A stretch of 9,987 nucleotides of DNA from Desulfobacterales bacterium (lineage in GTDB: Bacteria > Desulfobacterota > Desulfobacteria > Desulfobacterales > JAFDCJ01). The notes under the pieces were generated by a model that saw only the letters and a program-made list of their open reading frames with translations, was not told the DNA's origin and did not search any database. Made by a program: the position numbers and the translations under genes. Shown piece by piece: positions 6,841 through 9,987 of the stretch (positions are counted from its first letter, which is position 1; each line of letters opens with the position of its first letter). The DNA lies in the NCBI GenBank assembly GCA_020345785.1, contig CP070771.1, forward strand, positions 3,392,940 to 3,402,926, written 5' to 3'.

Positions 6841-7272
6841 TTAAGCTACCTTAGCCTTTATTTTGGAAAAATTTTGATTGGGCCCGAGGGCTTTAATCTC
6901 ATCGGTAACCTCTTTGACGACGGCGACAAATTTGGTGGATTCGGCCGAGGAGACCCAGGAGAACTGAAGGCGGCCGGGTTCAATTCCCATGTATTCCATC
7001 AGATTTTCAAAAAGGGCGAATTTGCGGCGGGCGTAGTAATTACCTTCCAGGTAATGGCATTCACCGGGATGTCACCCGGACACCCAAACACCGTCCGCTC
7101 CCTCCCGTAGAGCGGCCAGAAAGAATTTTGGGCTCATCCGGCCGGTGCAAGGTATCCGGATGACCCGGATATTGGGCGGATATTCCATTCTGCCGACACC
7201 GGCAAGATCGGCAGCCCCATAACTGCACCAGTTGCACAAAAAAGCCACAATTTTTGGTTCCCAATCGGACAT
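6841..7272 (-). CDS. flxD: FlxD (MvhD family) selenoprotein with in-frame UGA
   Basis: This is an MvhD-type [2Fe-2S] linker protein that joins the Flx module to HdrA. The frame from the ATG at 7272 meets TGA at 7072-7074 (codon 67), but homologous coding continues without another stop to TAA at 6841-6843, giving 143 residues. Before the TGA are [18 protein letters not shown] (Cys13, Cys16), [22 protein letters not shown] (Cys42) and GADGVWVSG. After it come [18 protein letters not shown] (Cys72), [13 protein letters not shown] and EIKALGPN, all standard for the family. The TGA falls exactly on the cysteine of GCHPGxCHY, so selenocysteine is the natural reading. A SECIS-like hairpin follows it. 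GGGAG lies ten bases before the ATG. A substitution or sequencing error of TGC/TGT is the alternative, but conserved sequence downstream and the hairpin argue for Sec. Selenocysteine in this family is known, for example VhuD of methanogens. Confidence 0.9.
7030..7065 (-). promoter_or_regulatory. Bacterial SECIS-like hairpin for the flxD UGA
   Basis: Starting 16 nt after the UGA, AUUACC pairs perfectly with GGUAAU around UGGAA (7039-7055); a U-A pair can also close, leaving a GGA loop. The GG of the loop is 24-25 nt after the UGA, within the 16-37 nt spacing expected of bacterial SECIS elements. An extra lower stem, GGUG with CGCC (7030-7033 and 7062-7065), may extend it across an internal loop. 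The hairpin lies within coding sequence, as in formate dehydrogenase mRNAs. Confidence 0.8.
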
Positions 7273-7295
7273 TTTAAAAAATCTCCCGTATTATT

Positions 7296-7511
7296 AGTTA
7301 AATAGTTGATTGGTTGAAGAGTTGATCAGGAAATATGGAATTCTATCTGATCATGTTCAATAGATCCTTCCACTATTGTCCTAGTCCACCATTTTCCTAT
7401 TTAACCATGTTATGGAAAGTTGATTGTTCATTAAGTATGGTTGAATATTTAAGAATTAAAATCAAAAATCTTTCCACCAGTCAACTAATCAACCAATCAA
7501 CCATTCAACCA
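7296..7511. repeat. Fold-back TTGATTGG repeats between hdrA and flxD
   Basis: Units of GTTGATTGGTTGA and AGTTGATC (about 7296-7328) are mirrored by TCAACCAATCAACCATTCAACC (7489-7511), giving an imperfect inverted pair about 165 bases apart. Inside are GATCAG (7324-7329) and CTGATC (about 7347-7352), a smaller hairpin, and A/T-rich sequence. The element fills most of the 241-base gap that separates hdrA from flxD. It carries no credible open frame. The motif matches the TTGATT repeat at 1481-1550. Confidence 0.65.
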
Positions 7512-7513
7512 AA

Positions 7514-9987
7514 TCACACGGCCTCCCTCAAAGAAAAGATCTGCGAGAAGATTTGATCATTGTCAAAGCCTTTCAAGTGAATGGCACCGGAGCGACAGGA
7601 AGCCACGCACAAACCGCAGCCCTTGCACAAAACCGGATTGATTTGAGCTCTGCCTGTCCAGGGGCCGGATTCGACAAAGGAGGGCGCCGAATACGGACAG
7701 ATCGACACACAAACCCCGCAGTGGCTGCACATGGTCGGATCCGTTGCTGCAATCGTGCCGCTGGTATGGATGGTTTCACGAGCCAGCAAGGTGATGGCCC
7801 GGGAAGCCGCCGCCTGACCCTGGGCGATGGATTCATCGATGGGTTTGGGATAATGTGCCAGACCACAGAGAAATACGCCGTCCGTTGCAAATTCCGACGG
7901 ACCGAGTTTGGCATGCCGCTCAATGAAGAAACCGTCATCGTTTATGGGCACTTTGAAAAAGTTGGCCAGCTTGTCGTCCCTGTTGGGGATGACCGCTGTC
8001 GCCAGGGTCAGCAAGTCGGTTTCAATTTCCACCGGGCGACCGATGACATGATCCACGGTATTTACCAGAACTTTACCGTCTTTAACGCTGACCTGGGGTT
8101 TGTGGTCGAGGGTATAACGGATAAAGATAACCCCGGCCTGGCGTGCTTCTTTGTATATGTACTCCTTTTCGCCATATGTCCGCAGATCGCGGTATAGAAC
8201 GAATACGTTCATGTCCGGATTCAGATGCTTTAATGTCAAGGCATTGTCTACGGAATGGGTGCAGCAAACCCTCGAGCAGTACATCCGTTCAGGCTCGCGC
8301 GAACCGACGCACTGGATAAAGACGGCCGTATTGAGGTCTTTCAAGGACGGATCATCCCCAATGAGCCTGCGATCGAGATCCAGGGCCGTTATGATTCTGG
8401 GATCCTGACCATAGCCGTACTCGGCGGGTTTGAGAGGGGAGGCGCCGGTAGCCATGATCGCAATCCCGTGTTCGAGAATATCTTGGTACCCGTTGGAAGA
8501 AAGCGTTGTTTCAAAATTGCCGACAAATCCGTCCACATCGGAAATTTCCGTATCCAGGTGAACATGAATTTTTTCATGATTTTCGATTTCAGCAATCAGA
8601 TTGGACAGCTTTTCCTGAACATTCTCGCCCTTGGCCGTGCGGTACAGATTTTGCGCCTGCCCGCCGAGCTGAGAGCTTTTTTCGATGATGTGGGTTTCGT
8701 ATCCCTGCCTGGCGAGGCTTCTGGCAGCCGCCATGCCCGCGACGCCGCCGCCGACGACCATGGCAGTCTGGTTGATCTGGAGTTCGGCCTCATCCAGGGG
8801 CTCCAGCAGGGCAACCTTTGATATCGCCATGCGCACCAGGTCCTTGGCCTTTTGGGTCGCCAACTCCGGATTGTTTTTATGGACCCAGGAATTATGGTTA
8901 CGAATATTGGCCATTTCAAAAAGGTATTTATTCAGGCCTGCATTTATCAGAGTTTCCTGGAACAGCGGTTCATGCGTTTTCGGGGTACAGGCTGCCACCA
9001 CGACGCGATTTAGATTTTTTTCCCTGATGATCTGGCTGATGGTTTCCTGGGTGTCCTGGGAACAGGAGTAAAGATTGTCGGTGGCATATTCAACGTACGG
9101 CAGGGTTGCTGCATATTCAGCCACCGACGGCACATCGACAACGCCTGCGATATTGATGCCGCAGCGACAGACAAATACCCCGATTCGCGGGCGTTCATTG
9201 GCAACATTGATTTCCGGAATTGCTTCCGGCATTGTTGTGAGACTATTGCGCGCGCTGGTCAAGATTTCTCCGGCCGCCGTGGCGGCGGCACTTGAATCCA
9301 CGACGGACTGTGGTATGTCTTTAGGTCCCTGGAATGCACCACAGACAAAAACGCCCTCTTTGGAAGTTTCAACCGGTGAGAATGTTTGGGTTCGACAGAA
9401 TCTGCCCGGGGTCAGGTCAATTTTAAGACGTTTGGCAAGCTCCACGATCTCGGGGGAAATCTCCAGACCGACGGAGAGAACGATCAAATCAAAGACTTCG
9501 GTTTTCAGCTTACCGTCATCCGTGATGTAGCGAATTTCGAGATCATCGCCGTCGCCGACCGGTGTTACGGAATGGACCTTGCTCCTGATAAAGCGAACGC
9601 CGTGCTTTTCCCGGGCGCTTTCGTAAAATCTCTCAAATTCCTTGCCGTGGGTCCGCATGTCCATGTAAAATATGGCGCAATCCAGGTTGTCGCCCTGATG
9701 CTCTTTGGCGATTACCGCCTCCTTGATGGCATACATGCAGCAGACCGATGAGCAGTAAGAGTTGTCACATTTGTTCATGTCTCGCGAGCCGACACACTGA
9801 AACCACGCGATTTTTTTCGGCTCAGCATGATCTTTGGATTGACGCGTGATATGCCCCATAGTGGGCCCGGAGGCAGACAATATGCGCTCGAACTCCATGG
9901 AAGTGATAACATTTGGAAGTTTGGCGTACTGGTAGTTGTCGAATTTTGACGGATCAAAAGGGGTGAAACCCGGAGCGAGCACCACGG
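7514..9987 (-). CDS. hdrA: HdrA, tandem two-module heterodisulfide reductase subunit A-like protein (5' end outside)
   Basis: This is the FAD- and cluster-rich subunit that in Hdr complexes splits or joins electron pairs. At least 824 residues are visible and the frame is open at the right edge. Visible residues 1-250 are the second half of one HdrA-like flavin module: CVGSRDMNKCDNSYCSSVCC at 64-83, VFVCGAFQGPKDI at 212-224. A full HdrA then follows: N-terminal cysteine domain with CRCG, Cys308 and Cys333 (267-395), Rossmann motif GGGVAGMAAARSLARQG at 412-428, CVGSREPERMYCSRVCC at 559-575, VFLCGLAHYPKP at 704-715. Two ferredoxin motifs close it: Cys753/756/759/763 and Cys787/790/793/797. The protein is therefore a tandem fusion longer than a classical HdrA (about 650). 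It heads the flx genes. No hdrBC follows; they could lie upstream outside the window. All HdrA cysteines are coded as cysteine, not UGA. Confidence 0.92.
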   Translation of the reverse strand, partial: VVLAPGFTPFDPSKFDNYQYAKLPNVITSMEFERILSASGPTMGHITRQSKDHAEPKKIAWFQCVGSRDMNKCDNSYCSSVCCMYAIKEAVIAKEHQGDNLDCAIFYMDMRTHGKEFERFYESAREKHGVRFIRSKVHSVTPVGDGDDLEIRYITDDGKLKTEVFDLIVLSVGLEISPEIVELAKRLKIDLTPGRFCRTQTFSPVETSKEGVFVCGAFQGPKDIPQSVVDSSAAATAAGEILTSARNSLTTMPEAIPEINVANERPRIGVFVCRCGINIAGVVDVPSVAEYAATLPYVEYATDNLYSCSQDTQETISQIIREKNLNRVVVAACTPKTHEPLFQETLINAGLNKYLFEMANIRNHNSWVHKNNPELATQKAKDLVRMAISKVALLEPLDEAELQINQTAMVVGGGVAGMAAARSLARQGYETHIIEKSSQLGGQAQNLYRTAKGENVQEKLSNLIAEIENHEKIHVHLDTEISDVDGFVGNFETTLSSNGYQDILEHGIAIMATGASPLKPAEYGYGQDPRIITALDLDRRLIGDDPSLKDLNTAVFIQCVGSREPERMYCSRVCCTHSVDNALTLKHLNPDMNVFVLYRDLRTYGEKEYIYKEARQAGVIFIRYTLDHKPQVSVKDGKVLVNTVDHVIGRPVEIETDLLTLATAVIPNRDDKLANFFKVPINDDGFFIERHAKLGPSEFATDGVFLCGLAHYPKPIDESIAQGQAAASRAITLLARETIHTSGTIAATDPTMCSHCGVCVSICPYSAPSFVESGPWTGRAQINPVLCKGCGLCVASCRSGAIHLKGFDNDQIFSQIFSLREAV

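Noticed and set aside
6084..6854. Long plus-strand frame of 256 codons opposite flxC
   Set aside because: It is a shadow of flxC; the minus-strand protein has clear ferredoxin and FrhB motifs and the plus frame has none.
7072..7272. A 66-residue stand-alone small protein
   Set aside because: It is the N-terminal part of FlxD up to the UGA; homologous sequence continues in the same frame to 6841.
7514..7516. Terminal TGA of hdrA as a second selenocysteine codon
   Set aside because: It lies after the last conserved ferredoxin domain, and repeat sequence follows with no continued homology.
7553..8197. Plus-strand frame of 214 codons opposite the end of hdrA
   Set aside because: It lies antisense to the conserved ferredoxin and flavin motifs of HdrA; no family features of its own.

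Overview
The window looks like chromosome from a sulfate- or sulfite-respiring member of the Desulfobacterota, probably Desulfobacterales-like. This is an inference from gene content: a true two-cysteine DsrC, a siroheme decarboxylase subunit of the alternative haem pathway, an Hdr/Flx electron-transfer operon, and intergenic space filled with short degenerate repeats. No rRNA, tRNA, CRISPR array or transposase gene was seen.

Layout. Positions 1-429 (+) hold the C-terminal end of an RND efflux pump. All other genes are on the minus strand. From left to right these are a nitrilase-superfamily amidohydrolase (669-1475), ahbA (1790-2248), yjbQ (2536-2937), dsrC (3227-3544), and flxA, flxB, flxC, flxD and hdrA (3741 to the right edge). 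In transcription order the large cluster reads hdrA (5' end outside the window) - flxD - flxC - flxB - flxA - dsrC. It closes with a strong intrinsic terminator at 3158-3192, and dsrC also has a plausible promoter of its own.

How the genes work together. FlxA (FAD, NAD(P) and [2Fe-2S]) should exchange electrons with NAD(P)H. FlxB and FlxC carry [4Fe-4S] clusters. FlxD is the MvhD-type linker to HdrA. HdrA is the FAD- and cluster-rich subunit expected to perform flavin-based electron bifurcation or confurcation. DsrC is the thiol/disulfide protein of dissimilatory sulfite reduction, so the layout suggests a link between NADH/ferredoxin chemistry and a DsrC disulfide or trisulfide. No hdrB or hdrC is present in the visible part.

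The main discovery is that flxD is interrupted by an in-frame UGA exactly where homologues carry a conserved cysteine (GCHPGxCHY). The homologous reading frame continues for 76 more residues, and a good bacterial SECIS-like hairpin lies 16 nt after the UGA. It is very probably a selenoprotein that ordinary gene calling would cut to 66 residues. A second notable feature is that HdrA is a tandem fusion of two HdrA-like modules. A third is that most gaps between genes, including three inside the hdrA-flx operon, hold fold-back or tandem-degenerate repeats of different sequence families.
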